This document shows positions 25,721 to 34,947 of a DNA stretch of 64,000 nt, one piece after another. The stretch comes from Veillonella caviae. Lineage in GTDB: Bacteria > Bacillota > Negativicutes > Veillonellales > Veillonellaceae. Numbering within the stretch: position 1 is the stretch's first letter; every line of letters starts with the position of its first letter. A program made the position numbers and the translations under genes. The notes beneath the pieces were generated by a model. The model was not told the origin of the DNA. It saw only the letters and a list, made by a program, of their open reading frames with translations, and made no database searches. The stretch is from positions 40,019-104,018 of the forward strand of contig NZ_RQUY01000006.1 of assembly GCF_003992125.1 (NCBI RefSeq), in the 5' to 3' direction.

Positions 25721-28014
25721 TGAAATACATTGGTAAGTCTTATGATAAAGTCGATGCCAAAGGGATTCTCAGCGGCAAACCTTCCTATACAGGTGATTTT
25801 GTACCAAAAGATGCGCTTATTATCAAAGTATTGCGTAGCCCTCACGGCCAAGCAACGATTAAATCTATCGATACATCGAAGGCCAAACTCATTCCTGGCG
25901 TAGAAGCTATTTTCACTTATGAAGATGTACCTACAACACGATTTACCTTGGCTGGACAAACTTTTCCTGAACCATCTGCCTATGATACATTGATTTTAGA
26001 ACCTACTGTGCGTTATGTAGGTGATGAAGTGGCGTTGATTGTGGCGAAAGATGAAGCAACAGCGTTAAAAGCGATGCCTCTCATCAAGGTGGAATACGAT
26101 GTGAAAACACCAGTTTTGGATATGCATACTGCTATCGGCCATGAAACTATTGTTCATCCAGAAGATGATATCCACAATAACATCCCTGTAGGACAAGATT
26201 ATAAACGCAATATTTGTGTATCCTATCATAAACGTGTGGGTGATGTAGAGGCGGAATTAGCTAAATGTGACTATGTCGTAGAAGGCACCTATTTTGACCA
26301 AGCTACGCGTCAATCCGCAATGGAACCATTCCAAAGCTACGGTTATATCGACCATTTAGGTCGCATTGTTATTGTCAGCTCTACGCAAATCGTGTTCCAT
26401 GTACGCCGTCATATTGCACGGGCTCTCGGTATTCCTGCATCTAAGATTCGCGTTATCAAACCTCGTATCGGTGGTGGCTTTGGTTCTAAACAAACGGCGT
26501 GTACAGAAATTATGACTGCTTTCTGTGCGTGGAAATTACAAAAACCTGTATATTTGTTATATGATCGCCCAGAATCACAAACATGTTCTACTACTCGTCA
26601 TGCGCGAGAATGGAATATTCGGGTAGGTGCTACAAAAGATGGTATCATTCAGGTCATCGATATGGACTCTATTACCGATGCTGGTGCTCATGCAACACAT
26701 TGTTTCACTACTACAACAGCAGGGGAACATAAATCGGTGCCTCTCTACAATAAGGGCAAAGCCGTTCATTACGGTACCGAAGGGGTGTATATGAACCATA
26801 CTCCAGGTGGTGCATTCCGCGGATATGGTGCAACGGAAGCCTTGTGGCCTTTAGAATGTGCTGTTAATCGATTGGCCGATGAAATGGGGATTGACCCAGC
26901 GGAATTGCGCCAAAAGAATTTAATTGCTGCTGGTGAAACTAGTTTAGTATATCATCCTGATGAAATGATGGATTCAGGTTTATTCCAAGAAACGGTTAAT
27001 AAAGTAAAAGAAATGGCTCGTTGGGATGAACGTCCTCATAGTTGGGATATTGATGAGCGGTATCGAGGTGGCCTTGGTATGGCATTGGCATTGCAAGGAT
27101 CTGGTGTAGCTAATATCGATGTCGCATCTGTTGAAATTCGCCTCGGTGATGATGGTAATTATACCTTGTATACTGGTTCTTCTGATATGGGCATGGGGTC
27201 TAATACGGTGCTTTCACAAATGGCCTGTGAAATATTGGGCTGTCCAATGGAATATGTAACGGTTGTCGAATCAGATACTGATATTGTGCCTTTTGATCCA
27301 GGTTCCTACGCATCTAGTACGACATATGTAACTGGAACAGCGACGAAGATGGCAGCGGAACAGTTGAAGGAAAAAATCATCGCTAAATTAGCAGAATATA
27401 TGGACGTAGAACCAGAGGCTATTGAATTTGATGGTCTCATAGGTACTACTAAAGATGGATCTAAGCAGATGACAGTGAAGGAATTGGCTCCTAAATTGTT
27501 AGTCGGTGGGGAACGGGCAGAACAATTGTCAGGATTTGCTACTTGGGGTAGCCACACATCGCCACCGCCATTTATGGCATCCATTGCAGAGGTTAAGGTA
27601 GATAAGCAAACAGGCCAAGTGATTCCATTACATTTCTATTCCTGCATTGATTGCGGCACAGTAGTGAATCCTAAACTCTGTCGCGTACAAGCTGAAGGTG
27701 GTGTAGTCCAAGGTATTGGCATGGCATTGTATGAAGATGTGCGGTATTCCGATAAAGGTCGTTTAGAAACAAACAATTTTATGACTTATAAGATCCCAAC
27801 TCGTCAAGATACAGGGGAATTGCATACTGAATTTATCGAATCTTATGAACCGACAGGCGGTTTCGGTGTAAAATCTATAGGCGAAGTCGTAATTAATACG
27901 GCGTGTCCGGCTATACAACATGCCGTGAAAAATGCAGTCGGTGCTGATGTTCGTACATTACCTATGACACCAGAGAAGGTATTTATGGCAATGGACGCGA
28001 AATATAAGGTATAA
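25720..28014 (+). CDS. xdhA: molybdenum hydroxylase large (molybdopterin) subunit, xanthine/purine type
   Basis: A 764-residue catalytic subunit. Hallmarks are RIGGGFGSKQ, the GGAFRGYGATEA loop that contacts the Mo site, the GSSDMGMGSNT segment and a C-terminal GFGVKSIGEV with the catalytic Glu. The operon contains yqeB and yqeC, which mark selenium-dependent molybdenum hydroxylases acting on purines or nicotinate; the exact substrate is not shown. Xanthine dehydrogenase was purified from Micrococcus lactilyticus (now Veillonella), so a xanthine or purine substrate is likely. Two adjacent ATGs exist (25717, 25720); the second has better spacing to AAAGGAGG. No in-frame UGA is needed; the selenium in this class is a labile ligand, not selenocysteine. 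Confidence 0.9.
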   Translation: MKYIGKSYDKVDAKGILSGKPSYTGDFVPKDALIIKVLRSPHGQATIKSIDTSKAKLIPGVEAIFTYEDVPTTRFTLAGQTFPEPSAYDTLILEPTVRYVGDEVALIVAKDEATALKAMPLIKVEYDVKTPVLDMHTAIGHETIVHPEDDIHNNIPVGQDYKRNICVSYHKRVGDVEAELAKCDYVVEGTYFDQATRQSAMEPFQSYGYIDHLGRIVIVSSTQIVFHVRRHIARALGIPASKIRVIKPRIGGGFGSKQTACTEIMTAFCAWKLQKPVYLLYDRPESQTCSTTRHAREWNIRVGATKDGIIQVIDMDSITDAGAHATHCFTTTTAGEHKSVPLYNKGKAVHYGTEGVYMNHTPGGAFRGYGATEALWPLECAVNRLADEMGIDPAELRQKNLIAAGETSLVYHPDEMMDSGLFQETVNKVKEMARWDERPHSWDIDERYRGGLGMALALQGSGVANIDVASVEIRLGDDGNYTLYTGSSDMGMGSNTVLSQMACEILGCPMEYVTVVESDTDIVPFDPGSYASSTTYVTGTATKMAAEQLKEKIIAKLAEYMDVEPEAIEFDGLIGTTKDGSKQMTVKELAPKLLVGGERAEQLSGFATWGSHTSPPPFMASIAEVKVDKQTGQVIPLHFYSCIDCGTVVNPKLCRVQAEGGVVQGIGMALYEDVRYSDKGRLETNNFMTYKIPTRQDTGELHTEFIESYEPTGGFGVKSIGEVVINTACPAIQHAVKNAVGADVRTLPMTPEKVFMAMDAKYKV

Positions 28015-28048
28015 CCATTTTTTGCATTCCTGAAAGGGGCCTTGAGTT

Positions 28049-28807
28049 ATGACATCACAAACACAGTATTGGAATCGCTTAATCGGACCGGGCATCGTCG
28101 CCTTGGTTGGTGCAGGCGGTAAAACAACGGTTTTATCTAAGTTGGTAGAATACGGTCGGCTGAAAGGTCAGCCTATGGTGGTCACCACTACCACTCGTTT
28201 GTATGAATCTCAGGTGGCTCAATATGAGCCGATTTACTCAAAGGATATTAATGATGTAGATGAATACTGTACACATCGTATCTTACAAGGTTATTGCGGA
28301 GCTTGGTTTACCGGTATTTCTAGAACTAAGGTGGATTCTGTAGATTGTGAAAGCATCGATCATCTCACCACATTACATCCTAACTGGCAAATCGTAGTCG
28401 AGGCGGATGGAGCAAAAGAAAAATGGCTAAAAGCACCAAAAGATACGGAACCTGTGGTGCCTAATAAGACGACTACCACCATTGGGGTTGTGAATTTACA
28501 AATGTTAGGATCTCCATTAGATGATGAACACGTACATAATCTTGAATTGGTGCAATCCATTGTGAACCGCGATATGGGAGCTATTGTAACACCTCACATG
28601 TTGGCACAAATCGTTTTACATAAACAAGGTTTGTTTCAATACAGTAAGGGTAAGAAAATCCTATTCTGTACAGGCTACGATACCGTGCAACATCGCATTA
28701 TTGACGATTTTATTGGATATATAGTAGATAGCGACATTAGTGCTATCGTATTGGCAGATGGATATAAGGAGAGTTGTGAAATTCGCCGTATCATTCAGTG
28801 CCGATAG
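28049..28807 (+). CDS. yqeC: YqeC, selenium-dependent hydroxylase accessory protein
   Basis: A 252-residue protein with a P-loop-like VGAGGKTT near residue 20 and conserved VVEADGAK and KAPKDTEPVVP segments. This family co-occurs with selenium-dependent molybdenum hydroxylases and is presumed to act in their maturation; its chemistry is not established. It lies 34 bases after xdhA with AAAGGGG at its start. Confidence 0.85.
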   Translation: MTSQTQYWNRLIGPGIVALVGAGGKTTVLSKLVEYGRLKGQPMVVTTTTRLYESQVAQYEPIYSKDINDVDEYCTHRILQGYCGAWFTGISRTKVDSVDCESIDHLTTLHPNWQIVVEADGAKEKWLKAPKDTEPVVPNKTTTTIGVVNLQMLGSPLDDEHVHNLELVQSIVNRDMGAIVTPHMLAQIVLHKQGLFQYSKGKKILFCTGYDTVQHRIIDDFIGYIVDSDISAIVLADGYKESCEIRRIIQCR

Positions 28808-28815
28808 GTGTATAT

Positions 28816-29553
28816 ATGAATGGTGTGTTTTATGAAAGCGCTCCCGTTGGGAGCGCTACTTCATCGTCTAATCCGCATATAGGTATTCTTCTATTAGCGG
28901 CAGGTCAATCAACACGTATGGGCCAAAACAAGCAACTATTGCCGTGGCGAGGAAAAACCGTATTACATGCGGTATGTGAAGCTTTACGGGGCGGGTGGGA
29001 TTTGTCAAGTGTACATCCTCCAGTAGGGCGTTACCCCTTTGTGGCTGTTACAGGCTATGACCATAAATTCTTGGATCCTATTGTAGAGTCCTATGGATTT
29101 TCTACTGTGTGGAATCTTAGGCCTGAAAATGGACAGGGGTTATCTATCGGATTAGGTGTTCAACAATTGGTGAACCAAGAATGGCTGCCATTAGATGGCA
29201 TAATTTGCTCTGTAGCAGATCAACCGTTATTAACACCATTTGTTATTTGTGAATTAATTAATGCCTTTCAGAATCAATGGATAATAGAGTGTAGGGACGG
29301 TGAATTACCATCAAAGACCATTGTAATGCCACATTATGGGGCAGCCTACACACCAGGCAATCCTGTACTATTTGGTGCACATTGGTTTGATGCTCTTTGT
29401 CATATCGAAGGTGATCAGGGAGGCAAAACGATTATACAAGGTCCCGGTCGGGATTATATCAGAAACATATGGATTCCTGCTGACATAGGGGATGACGTAG
29501 ATACGCCAACGGATTATGAGCGTATTGGAAATCGTGAAAGCGAGGATATATGA
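28816..29553 (+). CDS. mocA: MocA-like molybdenum cofactor nucleotidyltransferase
   Basis: A 245-residue MobA-like NTP transferase. The nucleotide loop is LLLAAGQSTRMGQNKQLLP near residues 25-43, and the metal-site segment is CSVADQPLL. MocA-type enzymes add CMP to molybdopterin for hydroxylases of the xanthine dehydrogenase family. The first ~20 residues before the loop are an unusual Ser-rich extension. The start follows ATAGGTG; an upstream GTG lies in the previous gene. It is coupled to yqeB by an ATGA overlap. Confidence 0.85.
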   Translation: MNGVFYESAPVGSATSSSNPHIGILLLAAGQSTRMGQNKQLLPWRGKTVLHAVCEALRGGWDLSSVHPPVGRYPFVAVTGYDHKFLDPIVESYGFSTVWNLRPENGQGLSIGLGVQQLVNQEWLPLDGIICSVADQPLLTPFVICELINAFQNQWIIECRDGELPSKTIVMPHYGAAYTPGNPVLFGAHWFDALCHIEGDQGGKTIIQGPGRDYIRNIWIPADIGDDVDTPTDYERIGNRESEDI

Positions 29554-30362
29554 AACCATTAGTACTTATGCGTGGTGGCGGCGATATTGCGTCCGGCGCT
29601 GTATATAGATTATGGCGAGCAGGTTATCCTGTTGTTATCAATGAAATCGCCATTCCTACCATGATTCGTCGCGAAGTTAGCTATGGCAATGCGGTACACA
29701 TGGGGGAAATGATTTTAGAACGATTAGTAGCTCGTCATGTATCGGTTGACGAAATTACAGATACCTTGGCAACTGGTGTAATTCCTGTAGTGACTTGCTC
29801 TTATGAGGAATTATTAGCGGCTATTAAACCAGATATCGTTGTAGATGGTATTTTAGCGAAACGCAATTTAGGCACTAAACGGCTAGATGCTCCTTTTGTT
29901 ATTGGTATTGGACCGGGATTTAGTGCCGGCCACGATGTGAATGTGGTTATCGAAACGATGCGAGGCCATTATTTAGGGCGTTGTATTTATGATGGTGAGG
30001 CAGAACCTAATACTGGTATTCCTGGTAATGTAGGGGGCTACACTCATGAACGTGTTATCCACTCACCAAAATCAGGGTTATTTACGGCAAAACGACATAT
30101 CGGTGACTCTGTACAAGCTAATGAAGTTATCGGCTATGTCGATGATGAACCAGTGCGAGCTAAAATTAATGGTATTTTACGGGGCATTTTGAAAAGTGGA
30201 CTCATGGTGTCTGATCACTTTAAATTAGCCGATGTAGATGCTCGTTGTGAAGAATCTCATTGTTATAGTATTTCCGATAAATCCCTTGCTGTTGGTGGCG
30301 GTGTATTAGAGGCTGTAACTGCTTGGGACTATGAAAGGAATCGCGATGCAAACTATATATGA
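29550..30362 (+). CDS. yqeB: YqeB, selenium-dependent molybdenum hydroxylase system protein
   Basis: A 270-residue protein beginning MRGGGDIASGAVYRLW, a Rossmann-like glycine motif typical of the EF2563/YqeB family. The middle has DGILAKRNLGT and the end has the GGGVLEA motif. The family is a genomic marker for selenium-dependent molybdenum hydroxylases; its biochemical role is open. The start overlaps the mocA stop by four bases (ATGA) and follows GAGGA. Confidence 0.87.
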   Translation: MKPLVLMRGGGDIASGAVYRLWRAGYPVVINEIAIPTMIRREVSYGNAVHMGEMILERLVARHVSVDEITDTLATGVIPVVTCSYEELLAAIKPDIVVDGILAKRNLGTKRLDAPFVIGIGPGFSAGHDVNVVIETMRGHYLGRCIYDGEAEPNTGIPGNVGGYTHERVIHSPKSGLFTAKRHIGDSVQANEVIGYVDDEPVRAKINGILRGILKSGLMVSDHFKLADVDARCEESHCYSISDKSLAVGGGVLEAVTAWDYERNRDANYI

Positions 30363-31074
30363 TGTTATGAAAGCCCGTTTACAAGTGACGGCGCCAACCT
30401 TTATGGTAACTATTCTCTCCGGCCCACGGCAGGGGGATAAAACGATTTATAGTGAAACTGGCGATGTTCTCTATGGAGAGGCCATTGATGGATTTTCTCT
30501 TGCTAGTGTAAAACCCAATTCTCTTTGCGTATTTGAAGGAACAGAATATTTTGTACAACCGGTAGAAAAAGATCCATCTGTTCTCGTCCTCGGTGCAGGT
30601 CATGTGAGTCGAGCGATTACAGATTTGTTATTGTTCATTGGATGTAGTGTAACCGTTGTAGACGATAGACCAGAATACGTAGTGCCAGAATTTTTTGATG
30701 AGCGCGTCATAAGAAAGTGCTTACCTCTTGATAATTTTAAAGACTCTTTGGATTTATCTGAATATAATGGCTTTATTGTGGTAACGAGAGCTCATGAATT
30801 TGATAATACTTGCCTCGATCAATTGCGCGATCAATTGCCAACCTATATGGGTGTTATGGGGAGTCGACAACGGGTATATTACGCTCTTGAAAATTTGCGT
30901 GCTCAAGGCTGGACACAGGAAGAAATTGATATGGTGTATGCTCCAATCGGCCTCGATTTAGGTGCTCAAACACCGGAGGAAATTGCACTATCCATAGTCA
31001 GTGAATATCTGGCAGTAGTGAGAGGTAAACAAGGTCAGTTTTTACGAAAAGGGAGAGTAAGCAATGAATCGTGA
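30346..31074 (+). CDS. XdhC-family maturation factor, Rossmann (C-terminal type) domain
   Basis: A 242-residue XdhC-like protein. The Rossmann domain starts with VLVLGAGHVSRA near residue 80 and includes VVDDRPEYV and GVMGSRQR. XdhC proteins insert the sulfurated cofactor into the hydroxylase. The usual N-terminal CoxI/XdhC domain with its CxGG motif is missing; it is encoded by the next gene instead. The start overlaps yqeB by 17 bases, with GAAAGGAA ahead of it. Confidence 0.85.
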   Translation: MQTIYDVMKARLQVTAPTFMVTILSGPRQGDKTIYSETGDVLYGEAIDGFSLASVKPNSLCVFEGTEYFVQPVEKDPSVLVLGAGHVSRAITDLLLFIGCSVTVVDDRPEYVVPEFFDERVIRKCLPLDNFKDSLDLSEYNGFIVVTRAHEFDNTCLDQLRDQLPTYMGVMGSRQRVYYALENLRAQGWTQEEIDMVYAPIGLDLGAQTPEEIALSIVSEYLAVVRGKQGQFLRKGRVSNES

Positions 31075-31378
31075 GTTTGTAGAATATCTGAGTGAACGAC
31101 AAGATACAACATTGGCAGTAGCTACTATTCTTCACACAAATGGTTCTACGCCACGCAAGGCAGGTGTATCCATGGTAGTATACCCTGATGGGTCTATTTT
31201 TGGCACCATTGGCGGTGGCCGTGCGGAAAATGAAATCCGTTTGAGTGCCCTTGATTCGTTAGAAAAAAGAGAATCTCATCGCCGCATTGAAGTTCTTCTC
31301 AACGATGATGTAGCCGTTAAAGAAGGCATGGTTTGCGGTGGTCGCATGGATGTATGGATTGAAACTCAAAATGTATAG
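31064..31378 (+). CDS. XdhC/CoxI N-terminal domain as a separate small protein
   Basis: A 104-residue protein that is only the XdhC_CoxI domain: TNGSTPRKAGVSM, GTIGGGRAENE and MVCGGRMDV, the cysteine motif used in cofactor handling. In single-chain XdhC this domain precedes the Rossmann domain, so here the order is reversed and the halves are split. The gene starts inside the end of the previous one, with GGGAGAG upstream. It closes the operon. Confidence 0.85.
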   Translation: MNREFVEYLSERQDTTLAVATILHTNGSTPRKAGVSMVVYPDGSIFGTIGGGRAENEIRLSALDSLEKRESHRRIEVLLNDDVAVKEGMVCGGRMDVWIETQNV

Positions 31379-31494
31379 TTCCTTTCGTGTACATTTTGTA
31401 TTCGCTAGTATTATTGTAGAAATAATAAATCAAATTGTAATCAATTAAATGGATGGTTTTGAATTTACAGTCCTAGTAAAATACGATAAAATAT

Positions 31495-31526
31495 AAGGTA
31501 CAGCTAAATAGGCTGTACCTTATTTG
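31495..31526 (+). terminator. terminator between the hydroxylase operon and cdaA
   Basis: AAGGTACAGC (31495-31504) pairs with GCTGTACCTT (31512-31521), with ATTTGTT after it. It separates two unrelated operons on the same strand. Confidence 0.8.
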
Positions 31527-31544
31527 TTGTATAAGGAGATTCCT

Positions 31545-32357
31545 ATGCATTTTGATGCTCTCATACATACCTTTCGGGTTCTCGATGTGATAGACATCTT
31601 GACAGTTGCCATCGGTATTTATTATATGTACAAGCTGTTGAAAGATACACGTGCTGTGTCTCTTCTGAAAGGTTTGCTCTTTTTGGCTGTATTAAATCTA
31701 ATCAGCCATTTATTTAATTTATATGTTATTAATTGGATTTTACAACAAGGTATGACAGCCCTTCTCTTCGCATTGCCAGTAGTATTTCAGCCTGAATTGC
31801 GTCGAGCTTTAGAACAATTGGGCCGAGGCCGGATTTTCTCTAAAGCGCAAAACGTAAATGACGAAGAAATGGATATGGCTATTAATGAAGTGATGGCCGC
31901 TGCTCGCGTTATGTCTCGCGAACATACAGGGGCTCTCATCGTATTTGAACGAGAAGTAGGTCTTAATGATTTCATCGATACTGGTATCATCGTTGATGCA
32001 GTGCTCAGTCGTGAACTTATCAAGAATATCTTTGTTCCTAGTACACCTCTTCACGATGGAGCCATGATTATTCGCAACGGTCGTATTCGCGCTGCCGGTT
32101 GCCTATTACCGCTTACTGAAGATCGCACCTTGAGTACAGAACTTGGTACACGTCATCGTGCTGCTATTGGTTTGTCGGAACAAACAGATGCGGTTGTTGT
32201 GGTGGTCAGCGAAGAAACGGGTGTTATTTCCTATACTTATGGTGGTCATATTTACCGACACCTCCCAGAAGATCAAATTAAAGAGGCTCTCCGTACCTTT
32301 ATGGAACGACCACGCCAAAACATTACGAATATGTGGAAATGGGGTGGCAAAAAATGA
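31545..32357 (+). CDS. cdaA: diadenylate cyclase CdaA
   Basis: A 270-residue membrane enzyme making cyclic di-AMP from two ATP. Three N-terminal membrane segments (about 10-75) are followed by the DAC domain with DGAMII near residue 170 and the RHRAAIG motif near 202. It is followed immediately by cdaR and then glmM, the classical arrangement. The ATG at 31545 has AAGGAG; an upstream TTG start is not needed. Confidence 0.94.
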   Translation: MHFDALIHTFRVLDVIDILTVAIGIYYMYKLLKDTRAVSLLKGLLFLAVLNLISHLFNLYVINWILQQGMTALLFALPVVFQPELRRALEQLGRGRIFSKAQNVNDEEMDMAINEVMAAARVMSREHTGALIVFEREVGLNDFIDTGIIVDAVLSRELIKNIFVPSTPLHDGAMIIRNGRIRAAGCLLPLTEDRTLSTELGTRHRAAIGLSEQTDAVVVVVSEETGVISYTYGGHIYRHLPEDQIKEALRTFMERPRQNITNMWKWGGKK

Positions 32358-33271
32358 TGATACATTTTAAACGCAATTGGATTGCGAAAATACTTTCACT
32401 ATTGGCAGCCATCGTCATGTGGTTTTTCATCATGCGTGACCAAAACCCTGTGATGGAGGTAACCTATACGGTGCCTGTGCAGGTGCAAAACCTAGCGTCT
32501 AACTATATTGTAGAAGATGCGCCACCATTTGTACGTGTCACTCTCAGTGGACCTAGGGACACTATTATTTCTATGAAAAATGATGTTCTCAAGGCCTATA
32601 TCGATGCATCAGGCGTAGGGGTGGGAAATAACAATGTGAGCATTCGTTTTAACCCACCAGCAGGTATGAATGTGGTAGAAATTCGTCCAGAGAATATTAC
32701 CCTCACAGTAGACGAATATGCAGAGAAAACATTACCTGTTGAAATTGTGCCAATTGGTAAATTCCCAGATACGGTCGCATTGAAATCGGTAACGGTTATA
32801 CCAAAAGAAGTGACAATATCTGGCCGTAAACAACAAGTGATGAACGCCACTCGTGTGATTATGAAAGTAAACGCTGAGGGGCAAACGAAAAACTTTAGTT
32901 CTGTTTCTCCTTTAGAGGCTTGGGATAATGCAGGTAATGTATTGGACGTAAATATAAACCCAGCTCAAGGGCAAGCACAATACGAAATTACTTTGCTAAG
33001 GAAAGACAAAGCGGTGCCTATTAATGTGCCGCTAGTTGGTCAAGTTCCATTTGGTTATGAAGTAAAGGGTATCGTTGTTAATCCAGTGCAACTCACAATT
33101 TCTGGGCGTGAAGAAGTGGTTGATAGTGTAACGGATATCAAAACAGAACCAATTGATATTTCTAATGCTACGGCTAATATTGAAGGGGCTTATAATCTTG
33201 TGCTCCCAAATGGTATTACAAGTAAAGTCACCACAGTACGTGTAAAAATAGAAATTGCACAGAAACCATAA
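32354..33271 (+). CDS. cdaR: CdaA regulator CdaR (YbbR domains)
   Basis: A 305-residue protein with one N-terminal membrane segment (KILSLLAAIVMWFFIM) and three or more extracytoplasmic YbbR-type beta repeats, recognizable by the recurring LTISGR/VTISGRK units. CdaR binds and modulates CdaA. The first ATG (32354) overlaps the cdaA stop by four bases and follows GGGGTGG; a second ATG directly after it is also possible. Confidence 0.9.
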   Translation: MMIHFKRNWIAKILSLLAAIVMWFFIMRDQNPVMEVTYTVPVQVQNLASNYIVEDAPPFVRVTLSGPRDTIISMKNDVLKAYIDASGVGVGNNNVSIRFNPPAGMNVVEIRPENITLTVDEYAEKTLPVEIVPIGKFPDTVALKSVTVIPKEVTISGRKQQVMNATRVIMKVNAEGQTKNFSSVSPLEAWDNAGNVLDVNINPAQGQAQYEITLLRKDKAVPINVPLVGQVPFGYEVKGIVVNPVQLTISGREEVVDSVTDIKTEPIDISNATANIEGAYNLVLPNGITSKVTTVRVKIEIAQKP

Positions 33272-33286
33272 TATAAAAGGTATACT

Positions 33287-34885
33287 ATGATTAGAATTAT
33301 AAATCTTCGCGTTGCCGTGACCGTATCGTCAAGCATCGAAGAAATAGTAGAAAAAAAATATCCTCCATTGCGTGGACATATTGAGCGTATTCACGTTGTG
33401 AGACGTGCTGTAGATGCGCGGAAGAAACCGAATATTGTGTTCGTATATACTCTATTAGTAGAGGCTCAACAGGAAACACAAATCATAAAAAAACTCGGTA
33501 AAAACAAAGACGTTACTTTGTTTACGCCTGAGGATCCAGAACCTATCGTCATTGGTACTGTACCATTGGTGCATCGACCAGTAGTCATGGGTTTTGGGCC
33601 TGCAGGAATGTTGGCGGCTTTTTACCTAGCCCGCGAAGGGTACCGACCTATCGTATTGGAACGGGGACAAGATGTAGATACGCGCAGTGCAGACGTAGAA
33701 ACATTTTGGAAAACAGGCCAATTTAAATCGGAATCGAATGTACAGTTTGGTGAAGGTGGAGCAGGTACCTTTTCGGATGGCAAACTGACAACTCGCATTA
33801 CGCACCCACGATTACATGAAATTTCAAAATATTTTGTTAACTTTGGTGCGCCAGAGGAAATTTTATATAAACATAAACCTCATGTTGGTACCGATAAATT
33901 ACGGCATATGGTAAAAGCTATGCGTCAACGCATTATAGAATGGGGCGGCGAGGTGCGCTTTGGTGCAAAAGTAACAGATTTGTTTATAGAACATGACCGT
34001 ATCGTTGGCGTAGAAGTGAATGGCGATGAACGCATCGATACTACTATTGTATTGGCTGGGGTAGGGCACAGTGCCCGTGATACATATGAAATGCTTTATC
34101 ACCGTAACGTTGATATGACTGCCAAACCCTTTGCTATCGGTGTACGCATTGAACATCCGCAATCCTTGATTGATTACTCCCAATACGGTGTAGAGCCGGA
34201 AAGTCTCGGCCTTGGTGCAGCAGAATACTCCTTGGTGTACCACGACAAGGAAACAGGCCGTACTGCTTATAGCTTCTGCATGTGCCCAGGCGGTCAAGTG
34301 GTAGCCTCTGCATCGGAACTGGGTGGTGTTGTCACTAATGGTATGAGTTTGTATGCTCGTGACAGCGGTGTTGCTAACTCTGCTATTGTAGTCAATGTAG
34401 GACCTGATGATTTTGGGCAACACCCATTAGACGGAATTGCATTTCAACGAGAATGGGAGCGCAAGGCTTATGAATTAGGTGGTTCTAATTTTGATGCCCC
34501 AGCGCAGACAGTGGGGTCTTTCTTAGGCCTTGATAATGCACCATCTATAGCAGACAGCGTTCATAGCTATGAACCACATATTGTAGATAGAGATTTACAT
34601 GATTGCTTACCCCCTTATGTGACATCTGTGCTAGAACGAGCATTGCCGTACTGGGGGCGCCGTATTAAGGGATTCGACGGCGAACATATTTGCATGACTG
34701 GCGTAGAAACGCGCACTTCTGCACCGCTTCGCATGGGGCGCAATGAACAGCGCATATCCCCAACGGTACACGGATTTTACCCTATGGGAGAAGGTGCAGG
34801 CTATGCAGGTGGGATTATGAGTGCTGCCCTTGATGGGGCGGAAACAGCCATCGCTTGCATGAGCGTGTACGCAAAACCGGAATAG
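33287..34885 (+). CDS. FAD-dependent dehydrogenase of the COG2509 family
   Basis: A 532-residue flavoprotein. After an N-terminal ~90-residue domain, the dinucleotide motif GFGPAGMLAAFYLA appears near residue 103, followed by FGEGGAGTFSDGKLTTR and, near the C-terminus, FYPMGEGAGYAGGIMSAALDG, both typical of this family. The function is uncharacterised. It lies between cdaR and glmM on the same strand with short gaps, so it is probably co-transcribed. Confidence 0.85.
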   Translation: MIRIINLRVAVTVSSSIEEIVEKKYPPLRGHIERIHVVRRAVDARKKPNIVFVYTLLVEAQQETQIIKKLGKNKDVTLFTPEDPEPIVIGTVPLVHRPVVMGFGPAGMLAAFYLAREGYRPIVLERGQDVDTRSADVETFWKTGQFKSESNVQFGEGGAGTFSDGKLTTRITHPRLHEISKYFVNFGAPEEILYKHKPHVGTDKLRHMVKAMRQRIIEWGGEVRFGAKVTDLFIEHDRIVGVEVNGDERIDTTIVLAGVGHSARDTYEMLYHRNVDMTAKPFAIGVRIEHPQSLIDYSQYGVEPESLGLGAAEYSLVYHDKETGRTAYSFCMCPGGQVVASASELGGVVTNGMSLYARDSGVANSAIVVNVGPDDFGQHPLDGIAFQREWERKAYELGGSNFDAPAQTVGSFLGLDNAPSIADSVHSYEPHIVDRDLHDCLPPYVTSVLERALPYWGRRIKGFDGEHICMTGVETRTSAPLRMGRNEQRISPTVHGFYPMGEGAGYAGGIMSAALDGAETAIACMSVYAKPE

Positions 34886-34947
34886 TGATATAATACACAC
34901 AAGAATGAATAGAACTAAACATTTTGTTTAGATATACGGAGGATATT

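Noticed and set aside
25720..28014. Selenocysteine codon in the large hydroxylase subunit
   Set aside because: The reading frame is uninterrupted; selenium in this enzyme class is a labile ligand and needs no UGA.
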